A stretch of 64,000 nt of DNA from Argopecten irradians (Eukaryota; Mollusca; Bivalvia; Pectinida; Pectinidae), in contig NC_091137.1 of the NCBI RefSeq assembly GCF_041381155.1, forward strand, positions 22,613,655 through 22,677,654, read 5' to 3'. Position 1 is the first letter of the stretch. Every line of letters starts with the position of its first letter. The notes beneath the pieces are model-generated. The model was not told the DNA's origin. It saw nothing but the letters and a program-made list of their open reading frames with translations, and searched no databases. Positions 12,129-24,778 of the stretch are shown piece after piece. The position numbers and the translations under genes were made by a program.

Positions 12129-15100
12129 ATGTAACCTCTATGTATATGCTTTCTTTTATGACAGTCCTACATTCCCATTTCTACATGGCTTTGTAATGTG
12201 TTTGCACCTTACATTGTGATAAGAATAATAATTTATATCTAATACATATACTGTACCTATTTTATTTGGTAAGCTTGAAATGTATACATCACTAATGTTA
12301 TTTTTATCACTTTTGAGAAAATATCGTGGATTTGTTTTTTGATAAAAATGTTACTTTACCCTTTAGATTCTGGTTTTCAGCTGCAGAAAAAAAAAAAAAA
12401 AAAATCAGAAGTAAAAACTTGGAAAAATAATCAATAGCTGAAAACAAATAAAGCTGATTATAAAATGGAAAATGATAATTTTTTTGAAAAGGATGAAGAA
12501 CATTGCAGTTCAGTAATGTAATGTTCTCCTCGATTGTTTTTGTCAACCTTCGACTGTTAATTTCTATATACATATAGTTGGCATCTAACACATAAATGTC
12601 AGAAGTCATTGATATCAGGCGTACACTAACAAATCTTTTCAGAACTATGTTGAATTAAAATTGTTTGGAAGATGGTAAATACATTTCTACTTTAGTATAA
12701 AAGTCACTTGGTTAAAATGACTGGTTCTCGACTTTTTCGAAACATCCGCTCAGCTTTGTATAATTTCTATATGCTTGGGAGCTGCTATACCCGAGTCTCG
12801 CTTGGGAAACCAGAACTTTGTCATATCCCATTATTTAACTGTATGGTAACGTTCAACGTTATTTTTTGTTGTAAAATAAAACATTGGTTATAAACGAAGC
12901 ATAACCTGGTTTAATATGAATTGTATTTATCTGAATTTTATATATATTTATATATATAAAACCTTAGTAGATGTCTATGGCATCTTCCATAACCTTTCAA
13001 CATAAATTAGAAATAGACTCGTTCTGAAGTATAAATCACCAGCAATATATTTGTTATACTTTTTATTAGTTTGGTCAAGAATAAATCATTTGTAATGCTA
13101 TAACATAAGCATGAAATCAACCAAGAATAAAAGGCTGATTGATAGTTTACAACCTTCATTTCAGGGGAAAGATTTGTTTTACCAGACGACTAAGTGAATT
13201 CAATTGCGTTCCAAGCTTATGAGAAACTGTTTTCATAGAAAAAATCTTATCTAGAAATATGAATTCATAGACATATATATGGTATGCTATGGTAGTTTAG
13301 ATGTAATTATTTATGAATTAGTTTACCTTTCATTTCATTGTTTGCAGCTACAAGATCTTTTATTCGTCTTCCAAAGTGTTCTGTGAAATAACCAGATCTT
13401 TGTGGTGATGGAAAGTACAAAATACATTTATTGTGATATATATATCATATATACTTTTGCAATAGGACGGAGCCTACGTCAACTTACAAACTTCTACATA
13501 ATATTCATACAAAGGTACCAAAGTTACAATTACTTAATAAAGTATTAGAAAACATCAAGCCTCCTGATCTATGTTCTGTTAGTAATCCATATGGCGTGGC
13601 AAATTAGATCTAATTTCATGCGGATTTGTGTAGATTTAAAAAAGGTTACCATATCCGTTTGCACATATACCCAAGTCAATATTTGCATGGAATGTTCGAG
13701 CGTGGATGTATTTGTGGAGATTTCAACTTTACATCTCTCGAAATATTGATAGTCAATTTCGTTATAGTTGACATTGTCACAGAAATCATGGACGTCGTTA
13801 AACATGCAGTAACCACAGAAACAGGTATGTGAAATAGAAATAGTATTGGGAATGTATGGAAGTATAGCATTCGTGGTTAGTTTTATAGTAAAATGACTCG
13901 TTTGTGTTTTAACGGAGATCAAAGTAAGGCATCTGAATAACACAAAATGTATTGTTCTGCATTTTGATATCAAGTGGACTTCGTGATACATGCATGTCAT
14001 ATTGAGCAATAGAGTGTTTTGTTTCTATTCTCGTCTTGAACATATTTTTGTTTATAGCTGATAAGTGCTGACAATATTCACCTTAATGAGGTGAATGCAC
14101 GGTTTATATTGAGTTGGGTTATCTGTCTCATGTGAACTTTGTATATGTGAGCATTCAGTGTTGAAGAGAAAATCGGGCTAACAAGACCTATTCTATTTAT
14201 ACCACCTATATTCAACTGGTAACTAGCTACCCATGAACGATCACATAGAATTAATGGCTGATATACAGGGTCATCTGCAAGTCAGTTAACATATTTGTTC
14301 TTATCTCATCACGAATGTTTTTAACTCGCATTGTCAGCTTTAGGCCAAATTTTGAGGTCAATACATTTTCATGTTTTTATACTTGATATGCCGTGCTACA
14401 TTAACCATATGCTTTGTATATGTATCTAAAGCTTAGACATATTGTCATCGAAATCTTAATTCAGGAACAGCAAAAATACATATTAAAACTGAGAGAAAAT
14501 ATGAAGAATCTTAGTTGATATACCTTTTATTTTCCAATTTTCATCTGTGAGTTCTTCAATACGTTTTCCAAAGTTTTCTGAAAAAGTTAAAAAAAAAAAA
14601 CCGTATTTTGTCAAAGTTGTTTATAGGTATTATAAGTAATTGAAATCGCCTTTTTGTTAATCACCAAGCAAAACCTAGTTATGTATATAGATTAACAAAA
14701 CACAAACACATGAAAAAAATAAAGACTAAGTTGAAATGCCTGGAATTTGAAATATGCAGTAAACCAGTTACAGGGAAGCAGGTATGTGTATTATATTAGA
14801 AGTATCAAAGGTTTATTAGCAGGTATGTGTATTATATTAGAAGTATCAAAGGTTTATTAGTAGTCAAATAAAACGGTTGATTAATGCAGATCACAGTGAG
14901 GAATTTGGCAAAGATTTTTGTTTTTGTATTTTAAGGGAGACCTTATAGTAGTCAACATCGTTTTTATGATTATATGTAGAAACGCATTTTGCCAAAGTTA
15001 TGAAAAAAGGAGAACAAACATAAAACAAATCAAATATTAGAATAAATACAGCAGATTACATTGAAACCATCAATCTAATCATTTAGATGTTGGAAGCCTA

Positions 15101-15255
15101 CCTGTAATGTCTGCATCTGCTGCTGGAGAGACGGCGGAGTGTCACTGGCACAGGTAACTAGTACGGCAAATACACAAACAACGAAATGTAATGTGGATAC
15201 AGACATGTCTGGTTGTGAATGCAGGTCTCCACACTCGATGAAAGCGACGACCCCC

Positions 15256-15276
15256 GTTTTTATCTCAACGATAAGC
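15256..15276 (-). promoter_or_regulatory. Shared GATA/TATA-like upstream motif, locus B
   Basis: Read on the minus strand this is GCTTATCGTTGAGATAAAAAC, about 50 nt upstream of the start codon at 15,206. The same layout, CTTATC then AGATAAAAA, occurs upstream of the paralogous genes. It could serve as a core promoter; that role is inferred from conservation. Confidence 0.5.
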
Positions 15277-16919
15277 GCACAAGATGTAAATATATGTCAT
15301 TCAATCGGCACATGTATGTTAAAAGTGCGTCAAGATGAATTATAGATATGCGTTTTGAAGATCAAAGTAGAAAGCAAATGAAGCTACTGAAAATAAATTT
15401 GAGTGGCGCTGGACTGACATGACTGAAGTCTATGCAGTGCTGTGACATATTTTGGTGCTCTACGTGTTCGGTTACATATAGTAATATTTATTGTTTCTTT
15501 GTTTTCATACTAAATCTGGCTTTCTGATTGGCCGATTCTATTTTCTCTATCACTATTAAAAATAATCCGTTAATGGCTCGAAATTCCGACGTTACTGTGA
15601 CGTCACAATAGAAACATTGACGTTGCGTATTGATTTGTAAAAAGACTCCCTTCGAAAGTCTATTGAATCGTACCTGTAAACGTATTTTATTTTATCACGT
15701 ACTCTGGAAAATTAATTATACGCATTAGTATCGGAGTCTCACAAAAGTTTGCAAACAAAATGTATTTCATAGCCCGATGAAATGAAAAATAGTGACATTT
15801 TTGCATGACGAAGTATTACCCTTTTTGATTTTTAACTTCTTTTATCTATTTTTTTTCAAATAATGCATCAAATAATACATTCACCACATATTCAAGAAAG
15901 ATTGATTAAAAAAAGATATCTTCTATGCAGATTTTTCACTCAACCATTCATTCATCAGTAAGTACGCACATAGTTTTTTTAGAGAGGTGGAGGAAAACAG
16001 AATTGGGAAGGAAAGAGGGAGAAGAGGGGTGAAGTAGAATGAAGAATGTTTATGAACAACAAATATAAAAATAAATATATTCTTATGTGAAAAATAGTAT
16101 GTTTAGAAGACATTACTTATATTGTATATATACATGTATTTATCATGCAACTGTCCTACGTACTAACAGATATATAACTACTGCCGGATAAACTTGTTCT
16201 TTATCCGTCAATACGAAATGCTTTATCCGTCAAAACGATCACTTGAATTTGTGTCACATCTTGCGGAACTTTTTCTTATTTGACCCAGAACTTTAACCTT
16301 TCGGTGAATGAAACATCATGAAGTCCCGCTAAATAGTGACGTCATATTCACCGGAATGAATATTTTTACGACACCGAAAATCTCGTATGGCGGTGTCGTC
16401 TTTTTCATGGCTAATGGCAAAGGTATGTATTGTAAAGCAATTTTTTGATGAGTAATTATTGTTTTTGGAGTATTTACATATTGTTTCAGTGATATTTTAC
16501 AGTGAATAGAATTACTGGCACTGATTGCGAATGCGCTTATATATTCCCCACAGAAGTAAAAAAATAAGTACACTCTCACCCCCCCCCCCTTCAAAGAAGC
16601 GTTTCGCTTCGAGCGAAACCAAGTAAACACGGAATACACGGTCATCTCCGCTTTCCTAAGTCTCGCACCAAAATAAACCCTGAATTGTAAGATACTAACC
16701 ATGTGTTCTCTTTATATGTATATAATTCATTTTTGCTTGTTACGAGCATTTTCATTGGCTTAAAAATTTACTTTATCAGCCCATAAAGGAAAAAATGGCG
16801 TCGCCGTTTGTAACGTCGCTTCTGATTGGCTGAGATGACGGCGCATTAATTTCATAGACAAAAGAGTCCCAAAATGAATTTTAAATGTTGAAGAGATTAT
16901 CTTTAGTAAATTGAATTAT
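15277..16919. other. Gap between loci B and C: AT-rich, repeat-derived
   Basis: No gene is recognised. The stretch holds two TCTGATTGGCYGA blocks, scattered TGACGTCA motifs at 15,597-15,606 and 16,337-16,344, repeated TTTATCCGTCAA near 16,200, and a short C tract near 16,580. These are typical of small non-coding mobile elements. I could not set their boundaries. Confidence 0.4.
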
Positions 16920-17076
16920 AAGGATTAATTTGAATAGATTTTTTATGTTATGGAGATATAACACAAAAATCTGAGTGTACTCTCATCATAAACCGCTTCG
17001 CGGTTTATTTAGAGTACACTCAGATTTTTGTGTTATATCTCCATAACATAAAAAATCTATTCAAGTTAATCCTTAA
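16920..17076. repeat. Long near-perfect palindrome
   Basis: Arms of about 65 nt (left 16,920-16,985, right 17,011-17,076) match almost throughout, for example GTTATGGAGATATAACAC against its reverse complement. The loop carries its own small stem, AAACCGC-TTC-GCGGTTT. It has no coding potential and is probably the end or core of a foldback element. Confidence 0.8.
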
Positions 17077-18639
17077 TTAATGCGGCATGTCTAAAATTGT
17101 TGATATTTATTGAAATGTATATATATATATAATTTATACATATAATAAAACAGTTTACTTTATTCATGCCTTTAGTAAGGATGTTGTATATATACATGTA
17201 TAACAATATATTTGTCAATGAATTCGATCTGATCGGTGTCCTTTTTTAGCTTTCAATATTTGAATATGCAGAACGTTTTGCCTCGGCTTTGGGTTACGTA
17301 AACAAGTATTCGTTCATTTTGTACCTTTTCCTTGTTTATCCTAACACTACAACACATTCGATATATTGCCATCTGTGAATCAAAACTACGGCAGCTAACC
17401 CTCTATTTGAAAGAATACCAAGATTTATTGTTTGTTTTAGGATATAATCCCACAAGTTGTAATCTTAACCATCGTAATTTCAAACTTTTCTACAATAATA
17501 TATATTTCGCCTTCATTCTCTACTGTTATTTCTTTATGAAGTATTCCTAAAAACCACACCTAAGTGTCTATGTCCTGAAATAAATCTACAGAAAAGATGT
17601 ACTTGGTAAAGTATGTCTCTGTACCTTATAGCGGTATGAGAAAATTACATTATTGATGTGTTTTTTTAACCCCAAAAGCTTTCCTTCACCAAATTTGAAA
17701 AGTACTCATATAAGTGTGTAATGGTTGTTAATTGGAAACAACACATTCTTTCCCATGTTGATTATTTACTTTCTCATGAGGTGTTTTATTTTCTTCCCAG
17801 TTTGAAATGGCTACTATTAACACAGCGCCAATCAATCAGACGATGAACGACTTTGGAGTTTTGTTCTACTACATACATGTTTGACTGTAAGACTATTCAT
17901 CTCGATTCGTGGTGTAAATCTCACAGGCGTTTATATACCCACAGGAGTTTGACGTTCTGTCAATAATATATAGTATACATATATAAAAATACCCCTATAT
18001 ACTTTAGGCCGCATTTGAATTAATCGCTCAATTTATCCTGATTTGATTGTTCCCGCCAGCCTTTTGGTGGGAAATATCGTCCAATGAAGATTAATGGAAC
18101 AGTTTTTAATGGCGCAGCCATCTTTTCTGTTGGTATCGTATACAAATTACGGTTTCTCTTAGCAAGAAATTTCAGATGCCTGGTATTTGATGTGCCAATT
18201 TATGAATTCATGAATTTCTATTATAATCAAAGCATATGCGGTCCATGTATATAAGAGTAAATAAATGTAAGTGTTATATACAGCTGAGAATATTGATGGT
18301 GTTGCCATGGTAACCGTGTGTTTATTTTAATTTCGAGCATTTGAAGACAATAAAAAACATTAACCTCCACGAGCAAGTTTCAATTATATTTAGATCGTAT
18401 TTCAATGTGAAATGCGAACAAAAATCGTCATTAAGGAATCTTAGGCGTCAAAAGGATTACTAAGTCGAGGAGGAAATAAAGTGGTCTGCAATATTTTCCA
18501 ATTCAGATTTCTCATTTGAACTTCTGTGAGGTTATCTGTCGTTTACTTAACAATTAAAGAGTACAAATGTAGAAAATGTATTACTTTATACCTCCATGGA
18601 AACAAAAGAAGGAAAATGTAATTTGTGATGCTAATATGT
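17077..18639. other. Intergenic AT-rich stretch downstream of locus C
   Basis: I see no gene, micro-exon or TIR element here. Short open frames lack any signature. Confidence 0.4.
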
Positions 18640-19049
18640 TTAATAGGCTTGGATAAGGAATCCAGAAAAGGAACTATACGCATTGCCATGTATCCTGTAT
18701 CCTGATGGGTCAAGAGCGTGTTCCACCCAAACCGACTGGCCTTGCTGAAGCGGTACAACAACAAGTTTGCTTCCGTTGTCAGAATTGTTACCATTTGCAA
18801 AGGCGACACCAATCTGATGACCATCTTTGATTATGGCGACATGAAGATATGACTCACTCCCGTAACACATGACAGTCACGGAAAAGGCGTACAGACCAGT
18901 TATGGGGGCAGTGAAGTGACCTTGATGGGGGTCATAACCGTTACCGTCGTTGGATACAACAGTGTCAAACACTATGATCTGGTTTACACCAAGGGCGGTA
19001 TGCGCTGACAGGGTCGCAGAGAAACCAATACCTGGCATGGCGTCTGAAA
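18640..19049 (-). CDS. C1q-domain terminal exon, locus C
   Basis: A 410-nt exon whose codon phase continues from the linker exon, giving VSDAMPGIGFSATLS and ending FSGFLIQAY then TAA. It fits the C1q signature spacing F-x5-N-x4-Y-x6-F-x5-G-x-Y-x-F (F of FDTVV, N of NDG, Y of YDP, F of HFT, G/Y/F of GLYAF). The later conserved parts are LHVAIIKDG, NGSKLVVVPL and QGQSVWVEH. It holds the complete jelly-roll domain of about 130 residues, with no collagen repeat before it. It is closest to locus D, with which it shares the QAY end. Confidence 0.9.
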
Positions 19050-22000
19050 CTAAATATTTCACATACGGGTAACTGACTCTTAAGTAACATGCTCAAATAT
19101 TTTTGCAATTGTTATGAATGTATTTCTAAGAGAAAGTCCGATGTTTTGACTTAGATATACAAGTCCATAGTGAATGAATGTCGTTGTTGAAGTGAAGACC
19201 GCTTACTCTTCCTGTGCATCTTGTTATAATATCCCACAACCATTAGTTCTGCATTAATCTAATATACATGTTCTTTTCGTGAAATTAATCTCAGAAGATG
19301 AAAACTAGTCCCATCTTTGTTTTACCTCTTTTTTGAAGAGTCTTCGGCAGTAATTGCCATTGATCTACAAAATTAAGTAAGAAATGAATCAAATTTATGC
19401 ATAAAAAATGCTTAATTTGTCGTCTTTATTTTGTAGTTTTGTCGGTTTCAAATGCATGCATGCGTTAAACATATTCAATTTTATTTAAATAGATAATCAA
19501 TTATATCTAGATTGTTGTAGCTTGATATGAAAGGGACAATTCAGTGAGGCTACCTCTGTTACATAACTACGAAGCAAAATATGGTATAAATGTTTTGTTC
19601 TACAACAAAGATGCTCCATAACATTGTTCAGTATTTTAATTGATACTGTTGACATTTCTAATCGTATAGTAACACGATTAAGCAGGTACAATATGTGCGC
19701 TGTATCCACAACCGAGGCAATGTCACGTAAGTTTAAAATTGTAATACAAAACCACCGATGAGTTTATAAAATTGTTTTAGTCTGGAACATACCACAATAT
19801 TTAAAGGAGGACAGTGAGAGAGTTTGAACAATTCACACACATTTTGCCACAGTGGGCTTTCCTGTCATACTTCAGTAAAACCAGATAATCTAAATTCCAT
19901 TAGAACATGTTTGTTTCCGATATATGTGCAAATTTTAATGTACTCTTAGACTGAATTGTCCTTTAAGATTCGTTCTGAAATACATTTAATGTATAGCTAG
20001 GTAGCTTGCTGCATAAAGAGAAAACAATTTTTTGTATAACATATTGTAGAAACTTTATGACATAGAGGTTACCTTTTAGTTCATTATTTTCGGCTGTAAG
20101 ATCCTCTATCCGTTCTTCGAAGTGTTCTGTAACGAAATTTAACTTTTCGATGATGTTACAAACCATAATCATCAAAACCAATATTCTGGGAATTTCAAAT
20201 CAGCTTCTTTATACGTATTGATGTAAATAAGACAAATAATAACATTGAATTACAAAAGTAAATTGACATACCCTTTAGCTCTTCTATACGTGTTTCGAAG
20301 TGATCTGTAAAAAAGAACAAGGAAATATATCCATGATATATAATATTATCTTAAATGTGTCACGTTTAGATTATTTTCGGTCACGACTTTAATCACTTGC
20401 AAGGACAATTTCTTCAAATGTGAAGAATTACAGCAAACTACGACACTTGATTTATTCTGTTTTGGTGAACTCATTTAACTTGCATATCTTAACCAGTATC
20501 AAAACGGTTGCTTTTTAAGCATGAAATCACGATCAGGAAACAGGGACTAATAGGCATACCTTTTTGTTCCTGTTTATCAGTTGGAAGCTTTTTGATGCTA
20601 TCAGAAAAAGGATTTTTCTCTGTGACAACGAAGCATTAAATCGAACTATGGTATCCTTGATCTTTTGATAATTACAATATAAAATATTTATGTATAAAAA
20701 AATATACAAATATATCTTTAAAGGAAGAAAAAAAGTAATCGCTAATTGCGGAACTATGTTTTTTAAACTTCAAAATTACGGTATTTGTACGTTTAATACC
20801 TTGTGTATAGCAATCAAATTCAGTCATGGACTACATTGGTATTTTCCTATCTCATTACATCTTACAACTTCTATCAACCGATGCCTCCCCCCACAAAAAT
20901 AATTATAATAAATAAATAATAAATCAATAAAAAAAAAACATCCCAAGACATGATAATTCAGAAACAGATGAAAATTGCAAATGTGGATTTGTAAGTAATC
21001 GGTATAACACGCATGAATATAAATGTAGTTACAATATCTAAACAAAAATGCTAAATATTTGTGTACTCGTGTAAGGATATTTGATACCCCGAACTCCCCG
21101 CACTGGTATTGTATATCTGTTGTATAATTCTATTTTAACTTATACTACTACTGATAATACGTGAACTAATTTAATATATTTTGACCAACTCCTATTATGA
21201 ATTGTTTTTAACAGATCTTTTGTACCAAACTGAAACGTGAAGCAAGAATCATCCATGATACATATATCGTATACTACTCATCACTCGACTCACATCAATA
21301 TACCCTTGAGTCCTCGGTGCTCAGCAGCAAGAAAATACTAAAGATATAATTTCATAAACATTCAATGAAACATATATTGGATATAGGCAATCGGGTTTAT
21401 AAGGAATGGGTCTTGATTTTTAAGATGAAAAGAATTGTCATCATTTAAATAAAACAACCTCTATCATATCAACTTATGCCTTGTTGCTGATGCGCAAACT
21501 GACATAAGAAATGACCTAAATTTTTAAATAATTTTCTCTCTCTGAGATTTTTCCCCTTGCATTTTATAAACTTGAAATCATGATCCTTCTGTCTATATTA
21601 CTGTAAAAGAAGAATTATTCGCGGTGTTGATGTTTTCGGTTAGTTAACTAAAAAGCACGTATACAGTAAATTATAGCCTTTATAGTTTCGCTTGTATTAG
21701 TAGGTGATGCAATATAAATTTCAATGAAATCAACATACCTTTTAGCTGCTGGTTTTCAGCTACAAATATAAGAGACCCGTAAACATCAAAAACGAAAATG
21801 ATTGAATCACGTTTCTTTTCTTTTATTGTATTATATAGATATATTCTAAATTAGGAAAAATAAAGAAATTAATGTGTTTCATTAAGGACGCCGATGCACA
21901 AACATTTAGGAGATATGCGATGTGACTTTGCAGAATTACATGTATTTGGAAGTTGAACAAAACGTTTATATTTAGCAATTTTTAGTTTTTCTCTGCTAAA

Positions 22001-22301
22001 AGTGAATGCTAATTTTAAAACATGATATATATGTAAAGTGTCACTTGATTATCAAATGAGGTTGAAATAGTTAACTGCACTAAACGATAATGTAAAGAAC
22101 TCAATAATAAAGAAAACATATTAAATGAATTGGAATGGAAGGGGAAATCATCTTACCATTCTGACGCAGGAAGGCGGTCTGTAGTGCCTGAACCTGTTGC
22201 TGAAGAGACGAGAACGTTTCCTTGGTAACTTCAGTATCACAGGTAACCGTGGTAGTTACCATAGAAATACAAACTAGATATAATATTACTATGGACGACA
22301 T
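18640..22301 (-). CDS. Locus C: secreted coiled-coil C1q-domain protein
   Basis: Eight minus-strand exon modules are visible: 22,157-22,301 (signal peptide, MSSIVILYLVCISMVTTTVTC, then SLQQQVQALQTAFLRQN); 21,739-21,759 (AENQQLK); 21,304-21,324 (AEHRGLK); 20,560-20,601 (DSIKKLPTDKQEQK in the paralogous frame); 20,272-20,304 (DHFETRIEELK); 20,073-20,126 (EHFEERIEDLTAENNELK); 19,326-19,364 (linker DQWQLLPKTLQKR); 18,640-19,049 (C1q). All are phase 1 to phase 1. The exons at 21,304 and 20,560 follow CTG instead of CAG, so their acceptors look lost. Skipping both keeps frame and predicts 233 residues; all eight would give 254. An in-frame upstream ATG exists at 22,328; I chose 22,301 because the paralogues start there. 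As for related bivalve proteins, the product is probably secreted and oligomeric, binding microbial or self ligands through the C1q head; that role is inferred. Confidence 0.8.
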
Positions 22302-22352
22302 AGCTGTACGACAAGTATTGTCACACAAGTTAAAGGAACGTCACAAATTTTA

Positions 22353-22378
22353 TTTTTATCTTACAGATAAGCTGACAC
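22353..22378 (-). promoter_or_regulatory. Shared GATA/TATA-like upstream motif, locus C
   Basis: On the minus strand GTGTCAGCTTATCTGTAAG is followed by ATAAAAA, 52-77 nt upstream of the start codon. CTTATCTGTAAGATAA forms an inverted pair of GATA-type sites. It is nearly identical to locus D and conserved in layout in B, F and G. Confidence 0.55.
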
Positions 22379-22639
22379 ACTTTACTACCGATATTCTCTC
22401 GGACAGTATCTGGTATAAATACATATACATGTATATGATCTTACTCGTACATAAGTGTTCATTTCATATCAGATTTTATGAAACAAGTTTTTATTTTTGC
22501 GAGCTTTGGCAGGCAAGTATTAAAACTTCGAGACGAGTTTCATAAAATCTTACGAAACGAAAACTAATATAGCACAGTGTATAATTTCCAACTGATTCAT
22601 TTTGACTTCATTGTAGATGTAACCCTGGTCAATACTAGC

Positions 22640-22718
22640 CGCACTATATATCGCTCGGCTAGAGAGCATCAGACTAGTAATCCAGAGGTCACGAGTTCGA
22701 TCCTTGGCAGAGGCAGGT
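22640..22718 (+). repeat. tRNA-like SINE head
   Basis: The stretch contains a good RNA polymerase III B box (CGAGTTCGATCC at 22,692-22,703) and, 26 nt upstream, an A-box-like CTCGGCTAGAGAGC. The text between resembles a D arm and an anticodon arm (CATCAGACTAGTAATCC), but the stems pair poorly. I therefore read it as the tRNA-derived head of a SINE rather than a functional tRNA gene. I did not find a clear tail. Confidence 0.55.
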
Positions 22719-24778
22719 ATTAAATTTATTGTAAATCCTGCACCCATACATATGCCAAAATGCGTAGATTTTGGTAATTAAACTTTTAAATTAGTATTAA
22801 ATCATGACTTGCTGCTATAAATACATGTAGTAATAATCTACTGTACAAGTATATAAGCAATTATTTTTAAAACATTGTTTTCCTCATTGCTACTGACGAT
22901 AATTGTGGTACAAGTATCTAGAGTGTCAATTAAATTGCCGAGAAATGAAATTTCACTTGTTATGATCAAACTTAATGCAGTTTACATTTTCAAAACAAAG
23001 TAAGTAACTTTGGTCTAAGAATACCAGGAAGTTGCTAGAGAAAAGATCAATGTGTAACATTCATAATTTGATAGGGAGATGTACATGTGTTCGGTAATAC
23101 GATTTGCATCCACATTTTTTTTCAACCATGTATGTGCCCCTTAGATTGTCACTGTTTGTGTCTGGGCATTAGTAAATGTTTTTAGTAAATTTCAATAAGA
23201 ATTTGAAAGATAAGCTGTTGATCAAGATAAAAAAAAATCTAAATTGATTTAAAGTGCTAATTAAACTAACAAAATAAAAATACACGAACGTTATGTCACG
23301 GTAAGAAGCAAAGTGATCATTGTTTTTACATAAACATTCTTTTCCTTATTTATAATTTTTTTTTAATCATTTGTGCATTCTTCCGTTGTTCTAAAAGTAA
23401 CTTCACCATACAATGTACAGTGATCAATCTGCAATACATTTGAAAAGAAGTATAGTTTAGGTTTTACTTGGATTACTCGATGCATGTACATATCAGGGAC
23501 CGTCTCAAGACTAGATGCTTAAAATGAATAAATATACAATAAGGACAGGTCATGAAACATATGTCGGGTGCGCATTAGGTTTAAATTCAACTTTGCTAGC
23601 CAAGCGTATTCACTTCTCCCTGTTTCAGAAAAAAAGGATCGTGTATTCAGATAGATCGTGCATACCATTTTTCGAAAGAAAGTTTGCATGTGTACTTGAT
23701 TATTTTCATATCGGATATAATTTGATAATTTAAAATCTCTATTTACATGACAAAGTGTTTATGTCTATGATAATGATACTGAAAAACCCCAATTTTATAG
23801 TCAGTCGAAATCTAAATCTTCCTATTAGTGTTCATACGAACCTGCAAATGAAGATCATGGTTTTCATTCCAACACAGTCTCGCTGATATTGAAATACGGA
23901 AAAATATCTTTTCAACTATATTTTTCTCGTTTGGTGCGACCACATCGAAAGAACATTTTTAGGAGTATAATAAACAATGTGTATTTTATTTCATTGAAAA
24001 AATGTGTTCCACGGTTCCAAGTTGGTCCTCAGATATGCGCTCTATAAAAATTGGGAAAACCCCCACTAAAATTCGCGAATCGCACGACTATGCAGCATTG
24101 CTGTCGTGTTATAGATTATCTATTGCATTTTACAAACTGTTTTTTTTTCACAAATGCATTGTAGATTTATATATATGATGTAAAATATATAAACATATGC
24201 ATTTAGAAACCTCATATTTGACATTTATTTGTAGGTCTACTTTGATAATGGTCACCCATATACTAAGTCGAGACGGCCGATATATCACGAGTGGAACCAT
24301 GCCTCTTAATAATTATCAATGTTTGTTTTCTTATCTTTTTTATTTCCTGTATGAAGTTTATATACACTCTAACTTCCAAATATGCAGATTTTATCCATAG
24401 CGCTCACGTACTAAAGACTAACGTTAGCTATGTTTTGCTGCTTTAGCTTATATGTTAGTTTTCGATAAATCACCAAATTTCTTTAATTTTTAAATCCTTA
24501 CTGATTTATGTTGTAATTGTGACGTTGACAACTCAAGAAATGAAATGGCAAATCTCATTATTAAAGTTTAAACGAATTGTGATTCATAGAAGTAAGCACT
24601 ATTGCATATTTAGCCGCTTCGGTAACTTGTCCGGTTGTTCCGGTTGCCGCTGAGGTGTTTAAAAAAATCGCTTACATTATTCAGAACCCGCGAATTGCCT
24701 ATTAGAGAGTAAAATTGTATTACTTTTATACCTGCATTGAAATAAAAGACGACAACGTAATTAGTGATGCTAAAATGT
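22719..24778. other. Intergenic stretch between loci C and D
   Basis: AT-rich, with only short frames lacking recognisable domains. No micro-exon pattern is seen. Confidence 0.4.

Larger units (their letters stand above)
100..15206 (-). pseudogene. Locus B: decayed C1q-domain gene split by transposons
   Basis: Parts of a secreted coiled-coil C1q gene lie in order on the minus strand. They are a signal-peptide exon (15,102-15,206, beginning MSVSTLHFVVCVFAVLVTC), two 54-nt coiled-coil exons (14,524-14,577, ENFGKRIEELTDENWKIK; 13,327-13,380, EHFGRRIKDLVAANNEMK), a 21-nt exon (12,360-12,380, AENQNLK), an exon-like block at 11,183-11,236 whose acceptor AG is gone, and a C1q exon at 100-483. Several defects argue against function. 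The first exon stops after MQTLQ at a phase-0 donor, whereas its paralogues are phase 1. One acceptor is lost. The C1q exon is 26 nt short. About 9 kb of nested transposons separates the coiled-coil part from the C1q part. No linker exon was found. Assigning the C1q exon to this locus rests on order and strand only; it could be a separate relic. The introns at 12.1-15.1 kb hold nothing else I recognise. Confidence 0.65.

Noticed and set aside
22640-22718. Functional tRNA gene
   Set aside because: The A box is poor and the anticodon and acceptor stems do not pair properly. It fits a SINE head better.
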